A stretch of 64,000 bases of DNA from Neolewinella agarilytica (GCF_900110645.1 NZ_FOFB01000019.1:1-64000); one strand, 5' to 3'. Positions 8,091-16,527 are shown, counted from the stretch's first letter. Notes: a model not told the origin generated them from the sequence alone. A program made the numbers and translations.

Positions 8091-8570
8091 ATGGCAGGAT
8101 TTACCCTCAGCAGTAAAGAATTCAGCGGGCAGGTGCCCAATCAGAACGTATACCACGACTTTGGCGCGGGCGGCGAAAATAAGAGTCCGCAGCTTTCATG
8201 GTCCGATGCTCCGGAAGGAACCAAGAGTTTTCTCATCACCCTTCATGATCCGGATGCCCCCGGCCCCGGAGGATGGTGGCACTGGTGTGCGTTTGACATC
8301 CCGGCCTCCGTCAATGAACTGGACAATAACGCCAGCCAAACCGGAATGCCCGGCTCCAGTATACAGGTAAACAACAGCTATGGCAGTAATGGGTACGGCG
8401 GAGCCTGCCCTCCTCCGGGAGATAAACCACACGCTTATCACCTGGAGATTTATGCTTTGAAGACGGATTCCCTGGGCCTTGACGCGAACGCCTCTCCGGC
8501 CATGGTACTATTTGTTGCGGCGGAGCATGTATTGGGCAAAGCAGGTATTACGGCTTACTATGCACGGTAG
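8091..8570 (+). CDS. PEBP (YbhB/YbcL) family protein
   Basis: This 159-residue protein belongs to the phosphatidylethanolamine-binding/Raf-kinase-inhibitor-like family. Marks are SPQLSWSDAPEG, the conserved core LHDPDAPGPGGWWHWCAFDIP containing the D-P-D and the GxWxHW stretch that line the anion pocket, and the later GGACPPPGDKPHAYHLEIYAL. The start at 8091 (MAGFTLSSKEF) is chosen over the upstream ATG at 8043 because it begins at the family's first strand and the extra 16 residues look untranslated. There is no signal peptide, so it is cytoplasmic. The biochemical role of bacterial members is not established. It stands alone between a terminator and a convergent gene. Confidence 0.93.
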   Translation: MAGFTLSSKEFSGQVPNQNVYHDFGAGGENKSPQLSWSDAPEGTKSFLITLHDPDAPGPGGWWHWCAFDIPASVNELDNNASQTGMPGSSIQVNNSYGSNGYGGACPPPGDKPHAYHLEIYALKTDSLGLDANASPAMVLFVAAEHVLGKAGITAYYAR

Positions 8571-8607
8571 ATATCGGGCAGGTAGCACACGGCTCTTCAA
8601 CCCTTCC

Positions 8608-8627
8608 CTGCACCTGCGTGCGCGCCT
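8608..8627 (-). repeat. Dispersed GCAGGTGCA motif copy
   Basis: The reverse complement matches the consensus GGGCGCGnACGCAGGTGCAA closely (GAGGCGCGCACGCAGGTGCAG). It lies between the convergent PEBP and thioredoxin genes. Confidence 0.6.
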
Positions 8628-8648
8628 CAACGCTTATTTACTCATTGC

Positions 8649-9170
8649 TTACTTCTTCCCTAAAGAAGTCAGAAATTCCTGATAGGTCTTGGTCCGATAG
8701 TGCCCGCCCTTAATGAAGTTTAACTCATTGATGAACTTGTCAGCGGGCTTGAAACCGGGGCTGATGCTGATCCGGTCGCGGTTTTCGTCCAGATAAACGA
8801 TGCTTGGGTAGCTCATCCGGCCATCGAGCAGGGCATAAGCTAGTTCGTGAGAGCCCCGCCGACCGATTTCAGTATTAAAATTGAACGTGTGCCCGTCATA
8901 CTTCAAGGTTTCCTTCTGTTCGGCATCAAATTTGACGGCATAGAAGTGTTCCTTCACGTAGGCGGCGATCACGGGGTCGGCGAAGACCTTTTTGTCCATT
9001 GTTTTACACCAACCACACCAGTCGGTATAAACATCAACGAGAATTTTTTTGGGCTGCTGCCGATTCTTCTTCACCGCTTCTTCCCAACTCAGCCATTCAA
9101 TTTGAGCGGAGAGAGAACAAGAGACTAAGACAAAACAAGACAACAGAAAAAGGGTACGTAAACGGTTCAT
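8649..9170 (-). CDS. Secreted thioredoxin-fold protein
   Basis: The 173-residue protein has a signal peptide (MNRLRTLFLLSCFVLVSCSLSAQ) and a thioredoxin domain with the redox pair CGWC in DVYTDWCGWCKTMDKKVF (about residues 53-56), followed by the cis-proline strand SYPSIVYLDENRD. It matches the periplasmic thioredoxin_7/DUF255-like group that reduces or isomerises disulfides outside the cytoplasm. The ATG at 9170 is chosen for the signal peptide; the open frame runs further upstream into the neighbouring gene. It follows the PorP/SprF-like gene by 58 bases in the same direction, so the two may be co-transcribed. Confidence 0.88.
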   Translation of the reverse strand: MNRLRTLFLLSCFVLVSCSLSAQIEWLSWEEAVKKNRQQPKKILVDVYTDWCGWCKTMDKKVFADPVIAAYVKEHFYAVKFDAEQKETLKYDGHTFNFNTEIGRRGSHELAYALLDGRMSYPSIVYLDENRDRISISPGFKPADKFINELNFIKGGHYRTKTYQEFLTSLGKK

Positions 9171-9228
9171 TTCAAGGGGATGCTTTCTGAAAACAAGGAT
9201 AACTGACGACAATATAGAGAATGAGTCG

Positions 9229-10287
9229 TTAAAATTTCGGGCAAGGGACGGATTCGTCATCATCCGACTGCCCCAGGTAAGCAATATTGATTTCAAAAGC
9301 TCCCTGATGGCGGCGATTGGTTTGCAGGCCGTTCAGGCCAATGTCGTAACTGAAGCCGAGAAGGAAATTGGAGATTTCCAGTCCCATAGCCGCTACGGCG
9401 CTGTCGATGCCGAATTCCTCTTCGCTGCCGACCGTTCGGAGGTAGGCTCCGAGGTGGAAAGCGGCACCATTCGAATCATTCATCAGGAAACGGATATTGC
9501 TTCCTAGGTTAGCTACGGTATGCGGCCCCTGAGCAAAGGCATAGATGCGAGGGCTTAGCTCCACCTCACGCCCCACCGGCAGGCGAAAATTCAGGTAACC
9601 GCTGTAACGGCGGTCCAGGATGTTGGTTACTTCAATGTCCTCTCCTGCCGTAGCTTCGGCGTAGAAGCTCTGCTCTGGCTCATTGAAGTGATGCAGGGCA
9701 AGACCAACGAAAATGCCAGCAGCATTTTTAGGGGCGTAGGCGTAGTTAAGCCCGATCTGGTAATCACCAAAGGCATAATTATTAATGGGGAGTTCTTCTC
9801 CGCTCAGGCCGTCGACGTAGGTAGAGGTACCATCAAAGGAATCCTCAAACGACAGTTGGTCGTAGCTGACGTTACGCTGCACCACGCCCAGTTGAAAGCC
9901 CAGGCTCAGCGTTTGGTTGTTGCGGGGATCCAGCGATTTATGAAAAGCCCCACCCACCATAATCTGATTGACGCTGTAGTTGAACTCCGACAGCCGATCA
10001 CTGGCAAAGACCACCCCGACGCCGAAAGCATCTTTGTATTGGCGCTTTTTCGGGTTGACGTAGTAGTGGAAGTCGGCCGCGAAAGCCGTCGTCGTAAAGG
10101 GCGTCTCCAGGGTTTGCCCCCACTGGCTGCGGTTGGCAAAAGACACCCGGTACCGGCCGGGGAAGAGCCCAATCAGGGAAGGATTGAGGGAGACCGGATT
10201 GGAGAAGAACTGGGAAAAATGGTAATCCTGAGCCGAAAGGCTACCGCCAAGGGTAAAGAGAAGGACCAGGGTAAAAATATGTTTCAT
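9229..10287 (-). CDS. PorP/SprF family type IX secretion membrane protein
   Basis: This is a 352-residue outer-membrane protein with signal peptide MKHIFTLVLLFTLGGSLSAQ and the diagnostic family opening QDYHFSQFFSNPVSLNPSLIG, followed by barrel strands such as YRVSFANRSQWG, FHYYVNPKKRQYKDAFGVGVVFASDR and GFSYDIGLNG. PorP/SprF proteins anchor type IX secretion substrates, often large adhesins with type B C-terminal domains encoded next door; no such adhesin is adjacent here. The ATG at 10287 is chosen for the leader; the longer frame reads through a repeat region. A TATTTTTG -7 box lies at 10306-10313, giving a very short 5' leader. Confidence 0.93.
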   Translation of the reverse strand: MKHIFTLVLLFTLGGSLSAQDYHFSQFFSNPVSLNPSLIGLFPGRYRVSFANRSQWGQTLETPFTTTAFAADFHYYVNPKKRQYKDAFGVGVVFASDRLSEFNYSVNQIMVGGAFHKSLDPRNNQTLSLGFQLGVVQRNVSYDQLSFEDSFDGTSTYVDGLSGEELPINNYAFGDYQIGLNYAYAPKNAAGIFVGLALHHFNEPEQSFYAEATAGEDIEVTNILDRRYSGYLNFRLPVGREVELSPRIYAFAQGPHTVANLGSNIRFLMNDSNGAAFHLGAYLRTVGSEEEFGIDSAVAAMGLEISNFLLGFSYDIGLNGLQTNRRHQGAFEINIAYLGQSDDDESVPCPKF

Positions 10288-10305
10288 GTAATGGCTTTGG
10301 GGCCG

Positions 10306-10313
10306 CAAAAATA
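10306..10313 (-). promoter_or_regulatory. -7 box for the PorP/SprF gene
   Basis: TATTTTTG on the minus strand matches TAnnTTTG 19 bases before the ATG at 10287. No convincing TTG is seen at the right distance, so the promoter may be weak or activator-dependent. Confidence 0.4.
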
Positions 10314-10364
10314 CGAGGGGTATCGGAGAACTGAACGGGGAAGTTGGGCGGCTTATTTTGTGGA

Positions 10365-10384
10365 GGGCGCGGACGCGGGTGCAA
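10365..10384 (+). repeat. Dispersed GCAGGTGCA motif copy
   Basis: GGGCGCGGACGCGGGTGCAA matches the dispersed consensus with one main difference (A to G in CAGG). It lies upstream of the PorP/SprF gene. Confidence 0.65.
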
Positions 10385-10416
10385 GGGGCGTTTTTTTGAG
10401 CAAGGGAAGGTGGGCA

Positions 10417-10640
10417 GGATCGCTGCGCAACTGGAGGGAATAACCTCAGGTTTGGAAGAGGGATCGCTGTGTGATTGGGGGGGGGTAACCACAGAGGTGC
10501 ACAGAGGTAAGCACAGAGGTACACAGAGTATGGCGGGGGAGGATCGCTGCGCGATTGGGGGTTTAACCACAGATTTTCACAGAGAGACACAGATTGTAGA
10601 GAGGGATCGCTGCGCGAAGGAGGGGTTCTCCGGAGATTTT
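10417..10640. repeat. Interleaved GGATCGCTGCGCGA and CACAGAG repeats
   Basis: This fills most of the 431-base gap before the next gene. Four copies of GGATCGCTGCGCGA(TT)GGGG (near 10417, 10461, 10541 and 10604) alternate with runs of AACCACAGAGG, GCACAGAGGT and ACACAGAG. A further AACCACAGA copy is at 11599. No coding frame across it looks real. Confidence 0.65.
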
Positions 10641-10718
10641 GCCTTGAGCAAGACGAGGGATAAATGAATTTAAATCTACAGGGAAAAATATCACTGTGGC
10701 TACTATCTTACGCCCGAT

Positions 10719-11579
10719 ATGTCAAGCCCCTACGCCATTGGCCGCTATACTGCGGCTGCCATCCGGGAAAAACCCCGGGTTAATGCTGCTATGAGTAGTC
10801 AATTACTACTCGGTGAGCCGGTTTCTTTGCTGGAAGCCGGCAAAACGTTTAGTCACATTCGTTGCTGCGATGATGACTTTGAGGGCTACGTGCGTACGGA
10901 TCAGTTATTGGGCGTTGACGAGCGAACCTTTCGCTTGCAGCGCGACAAGCCCGCTTTTGCCCTGGAGCTGTACTCGACGATACTGGGCGAAAAGGCCGGG
11001 CTGCCCATTACCTTCGGTGCACGCTTACCGGAATACGATGGCATCCGGCTGCGTCACGGTGAGCAGGTGTTTTCTTATTCCGGGCAGGCGGCTTTGTCAG
11101 AAGATCTGCGGACGGACGCTGAGCTGCTCATCCGTTTTGCCCGTCGCTGGCTGTATGTGCCGCAGTTGAGTGGTGGGCGTACGCCCACCGGTATTGATGC
11201 CGCCGGGCTGATCCAACTGGTTACCCGCCTGATCAATGTCCGGCTGCCGCGTACCGCAGAGGCGATGAGCCATAGCGGGGAGATGGTCGACTTTGTCGTG
11301 CAGGCACAGCCCGCCGACCTGGCCTTTTTTGACAACCGCAAAGGGCAGATCGATCACGTTGGTCTGTTACTGCCGGATAGTCAGATCCTCCACGTTCACG
11401 ATCGGGTTCGCATCGATGCCGTTGATCACTACGGCATTTTCAACTATGAGCTTGGGCGCTACACCCACCGCCTGAGGATCGTGAAGCGGCTGTTGCCCGA
11501 CATGGACCTGCCAAACGTGCTGCTGAAGAAACGGCAGAAGCCGGACGAGGTGGATGAGAATCAGATGGCCATTTTTTAA
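10719..11579 (+). CDS. NlpC/P60-fold protein lacking the catalytic cysteine
   Basis: The 286-residue protein has the architecture of YkfC-type gamma-D-glutamyl-L-diamino acid peptidases: an N-terminal bacterial SH3 part (about 1-65, with REKPRVNAAMSSQLLLGEPV), a second SH3-like part (about 70-125) and a C-terminal NlpC/P60 domain (about 130-265). The nucleophile is missing: where the family has GIDCSGF this protein reads GIDAAGL, with A161 in place of Cys. The histidine of HVG (H213) and the third residue (H225) remain at normal spacing. No signal peptide is seen, as in cytoplasmic YkfC. It is therefore probably an inactive peptidase that still binds muropeptides, or a decayed enzyme. The fold is otherwise intact, with no stop or frameshift. 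Confidence 0.88.
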   Translation: MSSPYAIGRYTAAAIREKPRVNAAMSSQLLLGEPVSLLEAGKTFSHIRCCDDDFEGYVRTDQLLGVDERTFRLQRDKPAFALELYSTILGEKAGLPITFGARLPEYDGIRLRHGEQVFSYSGQAALSEDLRTDAELLIRFARRWLYVPQLSGGRTPTGIDAAGLIQLVTRLINVRLPRTAEAMSHSGEMVDFVVQAQPADLAFFDNRKGQIDHVGLLLPDSQILHVHDRVRIDAVDHYGIFNYELGRYTHRLRIVKRLLPDMDLPNVLLKKRQKPDEVDENQMAIF

Positions 11580-11653
11580 GGGGCAGGCCAGCCCGTTAAC
11601 CACAGAAATTCACGGAGAAAACAGAACCCTCCGGGAAGATTCCACTGGAATCT

Positions 11654-12115
11654 TCAATCCTCAAAGTGGCGCAGAAGTAAGTCCTCCAGCTTTTCATAGA
11701 GCGGGATGCCGTATCGTTCCGCCACAATCTCCACATTGCCCCGCCGCCAGAAACCTGGCGGACAACAGACAAGCAATTTCCCACTGTTGGCATGAAGCCC
11801 TAACTCCAGCAAGGAGATGGGAGACTTGGTCTCGGGAGCCAGAAAGAGGATGATGTGATCCGCCCGCTCGAGGCCATTGAGTTCCCAGTTGACCTGTTGG
11901 TAGAATTGGGGAGAGGCGAAGGATTGCTCCCAGCTGGCGTCCCATTCATCACGCCGGGGGTTCAGCAAAGTATAGGTGGTTTTGTCAGAGAAGAAAGCCT
12001 CTACTGTTTGCTGCCAGTTCTCAGCAACCCCCATTTCAATGGAGCCCGCCAAAAACACCAGCTCAGAGCGACGATGATTCAGGGCGATACTGTTTGGTGG
12101 TTTGATGACGGTCAT
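11654..12115 (-). CDS. Nucleoside 2-deoxyribosyltransferase-like protein
   Basis: This is a 153-residue cytoplasmic protein. The motif ELVFLAGSIEMG near the N-terminus is the phosphate-loop-like start of the nucleoside 2-deoxyribosyltransferase-like family, followed by NPRRDEWD and NWELNGLERADHIILFLAPETKSPISLLELGLHA, where the Glu of LLELG corresponds to the family's catalytic acid region. The start at 12115 (MTVIKPPNS) is chosen because the 16 residues upstream resemble an A/T-rich leader. Members act on nucleosides or are of unknown substrate and often occur near phage or NAD genes, but no such context is seen here. It converges on the NlpC gene and is divergent from DinB. Confidence 0.85.
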   Translation of the reverse strand: MTVIKPPNSIALNHRRSELVFLAGSIEMGVAENWQQTVEAFFSDKTTYTLLNPRRDEWDASWEQSFASPQFYQQVNWELNGLERADHIILFLAPETKSPISLLELGLHANSGKLLVCCPPGFWRRGNVEIVAERYGIPLYEKLEDLLLRHFED

Positions 12116-12171
12116 AATAATTAGTTTAAAAACAAAGCTAACTATTATTTGGTAAATTTTCACCCGCCATT

Positions 12172-12201
12172 TTGTGCTTGGAGGTGAGGCGATTACTTTC
12201 G
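12172..12201 (+). promoter_or_regulatory. Promoter of the DinB-GNAT pair
   Basis: TTG (12172-12174), 19 bases and TACTTTCG (12194-12201) approximate the Bacteroidota consensus with one mismatch in the -7 box, 24 bases before the ATG at 12225. Confidence 0.4.
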
Positions 12202-12224
12202 TCAGAAATCAGATGTAAAAGCTC

Positions 12225-12764
12225 ATGACCCCTACCCTGCTCTCGGACAACCTACGTGGCATCCTGCGCACCGTCGCCCCTTTGCTTCGTCAGCTAACGG
12301 AGGCGGAACTAAGCCGTAAAGCCTCTCCGGAAAAATGGTCAGCCAAGGAAGTGTTGGGCCACCTGATCGATTCTGCCTACAACAATCATCGTCGCTTTTT
12401 ACGCGCCTTAGACCAGGAGGACCTGATTTTTACGGGCTACGATCAGAAAGCCTGGGTGATGCTCAATGGTTATCAGGAACGGGAAGGAAGCGAAGTAATC
12501 GATACTTTCCTGCTCGTCCAGCAGCACCTTGCCGCCTTGCTCAGCCGCCTGCCCGCAGAACGGGTCAATGCCCTTACCACCCGCCATGAGTTCCACCGGA
12601 TGGCGATGCGCAAGGTGGCGAAAAATACACCCAGCAGCCTTGGCTTTCTGATTGAAGATTACCTGTTTCATCTCGTGCATCACCTCCGGCAAATCTTCCC
12701 CGATTTCCAGTCGACCTGGTACGCAGGCTATCAGGAGGGCGCCGATAAATTTCGTCTGTCATGA
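12225..12764 (+). CDS. DinB-like four-helix metal-dependent protein
   Basis: This 179-residue protein has the DinB_2/YfiT fold, with the conserved start KASPEKWSAKEVLGHLIDSAYNNHRRF and the C-terminal helix DYLFHLVHHLRQI. The histidines of LGHLID and of HLVHH form the expected metal-binding triad. Family members include bacillithiol and mycothiol transferases and many uncharacterised thiol-linked enzymes; the substrate cannot be told here. The gene ends in an ATGA overlap with the GNAT gene, so the two are translationally coupled and probably work together or share regulation. Confidence 0.9.
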   Translation: MTPTLLSDNLRGILRTVAPLLRQLTEAELSRKASPEKWSAKEVLGHLIDSAYNNHRRFLRALDQEDLIFTGYDQKAWVMLNGYQEREGSEVIDTFLLVQQHLAALLSRLPAERVNALTTRHEFHRMAMRKVAKNTPSSLGFLIEDYLFHLVHHLRQIFPDFQSTWYAGYQEGADKFRLS

Positions 12765-13234
12765 AGATCCGTAAAGCCCTAGAAAACGACGCCACCAACA
12801 TGGCGCTCATATTCAATACCTACATTGGTAAAAGCCACATGGTTGTTACTCCCCGGCAAGAGGCGGAATTCATAGAACTGATTCACCATCCACGAGTATG
12901 TACACTGATAGTGCTTGACATCTTTGGTGGCATTGTTGGCTACGCCTACGTCAAACCCTACAGTGATCGCGGCGGTTACGCCGGCGCGGGGGAAGTCTCC
13001 ATTTTTTTATGGGAGGGCAGGACCGGTGAAGGTTTCGGCCAAAAGCTCTATGATCTGTTGCTACCCGCTGCGGAAGCGCTCGGCTACCACCACCTCACCG
13101 CTAAAATATGGACAGAAAATACCGGCAGCATCCGCTTTCACGAGCGCAATGGCTTTCGGACGGTAGGCATCCAACACGGCATTGGCAAGAGTGGAGGCCG
13201 GCGGGTTGACGTAACGATTATGGAGCGGGTTTAG
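12761..13234 (+). CDS. GNAT N-acetyltransferase
   Basis: The 157-residue protein resembles the phosphinothricin/methionine sulfoximine acetyltransferase branch of GNAT enzymes: MKIRKALENDATNMALIFNTYI at the start, then an acetyl-CoA loop region EGRTGEGFGQKLYDLLL, then TENTGSIRFHERNGFRTVG, which holds the conserved asparagine and the HERNGF motif. It would transfer acetyl from acetyl-CoA to an amine of unknown identity. It overlaps the DinB gene by four bases (ATGA). The loop after GRTGEG is a slightly altered form of the usual RGxG(I/K)G. No terminator is obvious before the convergent NIPSNAP gene. Confidence 0.9.
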   Translation: MKIRKALENDATNMALIFNTYIGKSHMVVTPRQEAEFIELIHHPRVCTLIVLDIFGGIVGYAYVKPYSDRGGYAGAGEVSIFLWEGRTGEGFGQKLYDLLLPAAEALGYHHLTAKIWTENTGSIRFHERNGFRTVGIQHGIGKSGGRRVDVTIMERV

Positions 13235-13308
13235 CTTTTGGGTTCGTTGGTATTTTGGGCTGCCGCGAGGGATATAGTTTGGGCCTGAAAGACCAACGAA
13301 CCAAATTA

Positions 13309-14067
13309 CTACCCAATCGGCTCCAGAAACACCTTTCGGATATTGGATACGGAATTAGCATATTTCGGCTTAGCAGCCATCTCCTTCCATTCAGGAGAGT
13401 CGACAAATGTTTTCCAGTTAGCGTTGCGTTCTTCCATGTCTTTAAAATGCAGCATGTAGACCAGACTGGGGCGGTAGGGTCCGGCGATCATGTCCCCGAA
13501 AAAGACGGGATGCAGCCCGGTTCGATGAAAGAGCGGAATTTCTTCGTCGTTGAACATAGCGATTTTCCGGCGGGTCGCGTCCTCGCTATAGCCCTCGTAA
13601 GTGCGGAGTTCATAAAGAGCAGCTTCCCTGGAATCCGTGACCTGAGGCATGCCGGTAAAAGCCAATAAGAGGGAGGAAGTGTAGCGATTGAAGATGGGCT
13701 TCTCCGGGCCAAGAGCGTCGTAGTCTGCCGAGGCAGTGCGAAAATCGACGTTCCCGGACAAATCCTGAGCCTTGACGTAAGTGGTGGCGTCGGGGTAAGC
13801 AATCATGCACCATATTTTGGCGGGATCTGCGTCGCCGCGTTCTTTAAGCACTTTCACCCAGGGGCAGCCCATGCTGCGGAGAGTTGGGGCCAGAACTTCC
13901 AGGAGATAATCGAGCAGCCGCCCCTTGCCGCTTCCGCCAAATTTAATCTCGTAGGTTCTGAGTTCAATGAGTTGCCGGTCACCTTCGGCCAGTGGGTTAT
14001 TAGCTGTAGCAGCTACTGCGGTAAAGGGAAGTGCCGCGGCGGCGGCGATGAATTTTCTGCGTTGCAT
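13309..14067 (-). CDS. Secreted NIPSNAP-domain protein
   Basis: The 252-residue protein starts with MQRRKFIAAAAALPFTAVAATANNP, a Tat- or Sec-type signal peptide, and contains two NIPSNAP ferredoxin-like domains: one from QLIELRTYEIKF (about 32-135) and one from ALYELRTYEGY (about 147-250). The repeated ELRTYE strand is the family hallmark. Members of the paired-domain, exported type are common in Bacteroidota and Planctomycetota with no known reaction. The ATG at 14067 is chosen because it starts the signal peptide; the frame upstream lacks features. It is divergent from the lipoprotein at 14161, with 93 bases between. Confidence 0.9.
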   Translation of the reverse strand: MQRRKFIAAAAALPFTAVAATANNPLAEGDRQLIELRTYEIKFGGSGKGRLLDYLLEVLAPTLRSMGCPWVKVLKERGDADPAKIWCMIAYPDATTYVKAQDLSGNVDFRTASADYDALGPEKPIFNRYTSSLLLAFTGMPQVTDSREAALYELRTYEGYSEDATRRKIAMFNDEEIPLFHRTGLHPVFFGDMIAGPYRPSLVYMLHFKDMEERNANWKTFVDSPEWKEMAAKPKYANSVSNIRKVFLEPIG

Positions 14068-14160
14068 GATGGAGTTGTGTTTGAGGTGAAGATAGCGATC
14101 AACCGCTGTTCGTTCATAACCCATTCTCCACCTCATCTTTACGGGAAATCTTTTGAGTCC

Positions 14161-14622
14161 ATGCGCTATCTCCCACTACTCGTTTTCTGCTGGCTATTCG
14201 CTTGCCGCCCTGCCCCACAAGCATCAGCGCCTGCACCACCACCTGCGGGCAAAGTATTAACCATCATCATGAAAGTCTTTCCGGAACGGGACACGCTGGA
14301 AGTGGTAGACATTATTCAGGGCCCGGGCCGGCTGCGGACTGATTACCCCACTACCCTTAACGAAGTTCCCGAAGATCACCTGCTATTCACCTTTACCGAT
14401 GAGGAAGGTAATGCCCTACGACAAACAAGCCTGCCCTACCCTGGTCCGGCTCAGTACGAAGTACCTTCAGAAAGTGGAACCATTGAAACGGTTACGGTAT
14501 CTGAAGCCGATCGGGTGATCGACCTGAGGACCCAACTCAATCGTCGGCTTCGCTGGCTGGAGGTGGCAGGCATTAACCCTGCGGGAAAGGTTATTCGTCA
14601 GCAAATTGACCTGCAGAGATAA
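14161..14622 (+). CDS. Small lipoprotein, unknown function
   Basis: This 153-residue protein begins MRYLPLLVFCWLFACRPAPQ, a lipoprotein signal with lipobox LFAC and predicted lipid on C15. A Pro/Ala-rich spacer is followed by a compact beta-rich domain (about 30-150) with VFPERDTLEVVDIIQGPGRLR. I do not recognise the family. The longer open frame from 13972 overlaps the divergent NIPSNAP gene and is rejected. The M64 peptidase gene follows 36 bases later but has its own promoter-like TACCTTTA box. Confidence 0.75.
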   Translation: MRYLPLLVFCWLFACRPAPQASAPAPPPAGKVLTIIMKVFPERDTLEVVDIIQGPGRLRTDYPTTLNEVPEDHLLFTFTDEEGNALRQTSLPYPGPAQYEVPSESGTIETVTVSEADRVIDLRTQLNRRLRWLEVAGINPAGKVIRQQIDLQR

Positions 14623-14658
14623 GGAATAACTATACCTTTAAGGCCCAACTCATATTCC

Positions 14659-16260
14659 ATGATTCGACTTTTAGCACTTAGTGCAACCTTCCTGATAACC
14701 TCCTTTTCTCTTTTTGCCCAGGTAAACAAGATCAAAGATGCCGGCCCCGATGACAAGCGGATCAATTTTGTAATCCTGGGAGATGGCTACACCCAGTCTC
14801 AACTGACGGATTTCACGTCAGATGCCAGCAGTATCACCACTGATTTTTTCAACGAGCCTCCTTTTTTGCAGTACACCAACTTCTTCAACGTACATACCGT
14901 AGACGTTGTGAGCCAGGAAAGCGGTGCGGATCACCCGAACATTGAGAACAGTACAACCCATCCCGCTCTGGAGGTGAATACGGCCCTTGATGGCACTTTC
15001 GATGCTTTTGGTATTCATCGCTTATTGGTGGTAGACAACGCTAAAGTGCGTGCCCAACTGGCTACGCATTACCCTGTATACGACCAGGCCATTATTGTGG
15101 TTAACAGCCCGTTTTATGGTGGGTCCGGCGGGTCTACGGCCGTGAACAGTACGCATGTGAGCGCCAGTGACCTGGCCATTCATGAAACGGGGCATTCCTT
15201 TATGAACCTGGCGGACGAGTATGACTCCGGCAACAATAGTGAACGGGCCAATGTCACTTCTCAGGCGAATACAGGTAACGTAAGATGGCAGGACTGGATA
15301 GGGATGAACGGCGTGGGTGAGTTTAGCCGCAATGGTTTTACCTTCAAGCCCGTAGCCGGCACTTGTATGATGGAATTCCTCAACCAGGGATTCTGTTCGG
15401 TTTGCTCCGAACAGACCATTGAGACGATCTATAATCTGATCAGCCCGATCGAAACGACCTCACCGGCAACGACGGAGGTGGATTTCCAGGGCGCGGACCT
15501 TGACTTCAGCATTTCGACCATCAAGCCCATCCCGAATACCCTGACCTACGAGTGGGAGCTGGACGGGCAGGCCTTTGCTCAGGGAACGGAAGACATCACC
15601 CTGACGGCTGCTCAACTGACCGAAGAAAACCACACCCTGCTGGTGCGTGTCTCGGATGCCACGGAGCTCAGCATGAAAAACGCGAACTACGTTTTCACCT
15701 ACGAGTGGTCCATCATGAAGAGCGCCCTGCCGGTAGAATGGGTTTCCTTTACCGCCCGGGCAGAAGACAAGCTCAACCGCCTTGACTGGGAAATTGCGGA
15801 GCCGGACGGCAGCAGTCACTTCCTGGTGGAAAGAAGCATTTTGGGAGGAAGCTGGCAGGTACTGGACCGGGTTGAGCTTACCGAGGCCAGTCAGTATCGG
15901 TATTACGATGAATTTCCGCTGGAAGGCAGTAACGTTTACCGGATCCGGGCCATTGATTTTGATGGTACCATTACGGACAGCCCGGTAAGGGAGGTAAGGC
16001 AGGTGGCCCGCACCTTCTTTAAGGTGTGGCCAACGGTAACGATCGGGCCGGTCAATTACGCCGTTTACGCAGATCGCCCAAATGAGACGGTTGTTTCCGT
16101 TTACGCAGCTGACGGCCGGGAGGTCTTGCGCGAGTTAAGGCAAGGTAACGAAGGGTGGACACAGCAACAGCTTAATTTGGGTCAGCTTCCATCGGGCAGC
16201 TATACGCTACGGGTGATGGCTGGAAAGGAGATTCACCAGCAAACGGTCGTTCTTCGGTAA
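14659..16260 (+). CDS. M64 family metallopeptidase with T9SS sorting domain
   Basis: The 533-residue secreted protease has signal peptide MIRLLALSATFLITSFSLFAQ, then an IgA-peptidase M64 catalytic domain (about 28-265). It shows INFVILGDGYTQSQL near the start and the zinc motif H175-E-T-G-H179 in LAIHETGHSFMNLADEYD, where the downstream aspartate or glutamate may be the third ligand. A linker of Ig-like strands follows (about 275-350), then a fibronectin-like region and a C-terminal type IX sorting domain from about 455 (ending HQQTVVLR). It would digest proteins outside the cell. A TACCTTTA -7-like box at 14633-14640 suggests its own promoter. Confidence 0.92.
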   Translation: MIRLLALSATFLITSFSLFAQVNKIKDAGPDDKRINFVILGDGYTQSQLTDFTSDASSITTDFFNEPPFLQYTNFFNVHTVDVVSQESGADHPNIENSTTHPALEVNTALDGTFDAFGIHRLLVVDNAKVRAQLATHYPVYDQAIIVVNSPFYGGSGGSTAVNSTHVSASDLAIHETGHSFMNLADEYDSGNNSERANVTSQANTGNVRWQDWIGMNGVGEFSRNGFTFKPVAGTCMMEFLNQGFCSVCSEQTIETIYNLISPIETTSPATTEVDFQGADLDFSISTIKPIPNTLTYEWELDGQAFAQGTEDITLTAAQLTEENHTLLVRVSDATELSMKNANYVFTYEWSIMKSALPVEWVSFTARAEDKLNRLDWEIAEPDGSSHFLVERSILGGSWQVLDRVELTEASQYRYYDEFPLEGSNVYRIRAIDFDGTITDSPVREVRQVARTFFKVWPTVTIGPVNYAVYADRPNETVVSVYAADGREVLRELRQGNEGWTQQQLNLGQLPSGSYTLRVMAGKEIHQQTVVLR

Positions 16261-16273
16261 AAAAGCAGCATTT

Positions 16274-16293
16274 GGGCGCTGCCGCAGGTGCAA
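16274..16293 (+). repeat. Dispersed GCAGGTGCA motif copy
   Basis: GGGCGCTGCCGCAGGTGCAA begins 14 bases after the M64 stop. Together with an opposite copy at 16528-16549 it brackets the small membrane gene at 16344. Confidence 0.65.
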
Positions 16294-16343
16294 AGTGAGT
16301 TGATGAACAGCCATGTTAAGCAGCCACTCGGTACTTTTGTGTT

Positions 16344-16493
16344 ATGAGACAGCTATTCCTCAAATTCCCCTCTATCCTTGCCGGCAACGGAGACGCCACC
16401 TCTTACCTGGTGTTAGCGGGCATAATACTGCTGGTGGGTGCCATCTTTTACTTTGTCTACCGGACTATGCAGGCAGACCAAGGAGCGGACTGA
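16344..16493 (+). CDS. Small single-pass membrane protein
   Basis: A 49-residue frame starts MRQLFLKFPSILAGNGDATS, has one strong membrane helix (about 21-41, YLVLAGIILLVGAIFYFVY) and ends in a charged tail. It is preceded by TACTTTTG (16332-16339), a perfect TAnnTTTG box only four bases from the ATG, so the mRNA would be nearly leaderless. The family is not recognised. Support comes from promoter position, composition and the membrane helix rather than homology, so it could still be a chance frame. Confidence 0.5.
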   Translation: MRQLFLKFPSILAGNGDATSYLVLAGIILLVGAIFYFVYRTMQADQGAD

Positions 16494-16527
16494 GAGGGCG
16501 TTCGAACATTGCCCGGTAGACTTTGCC

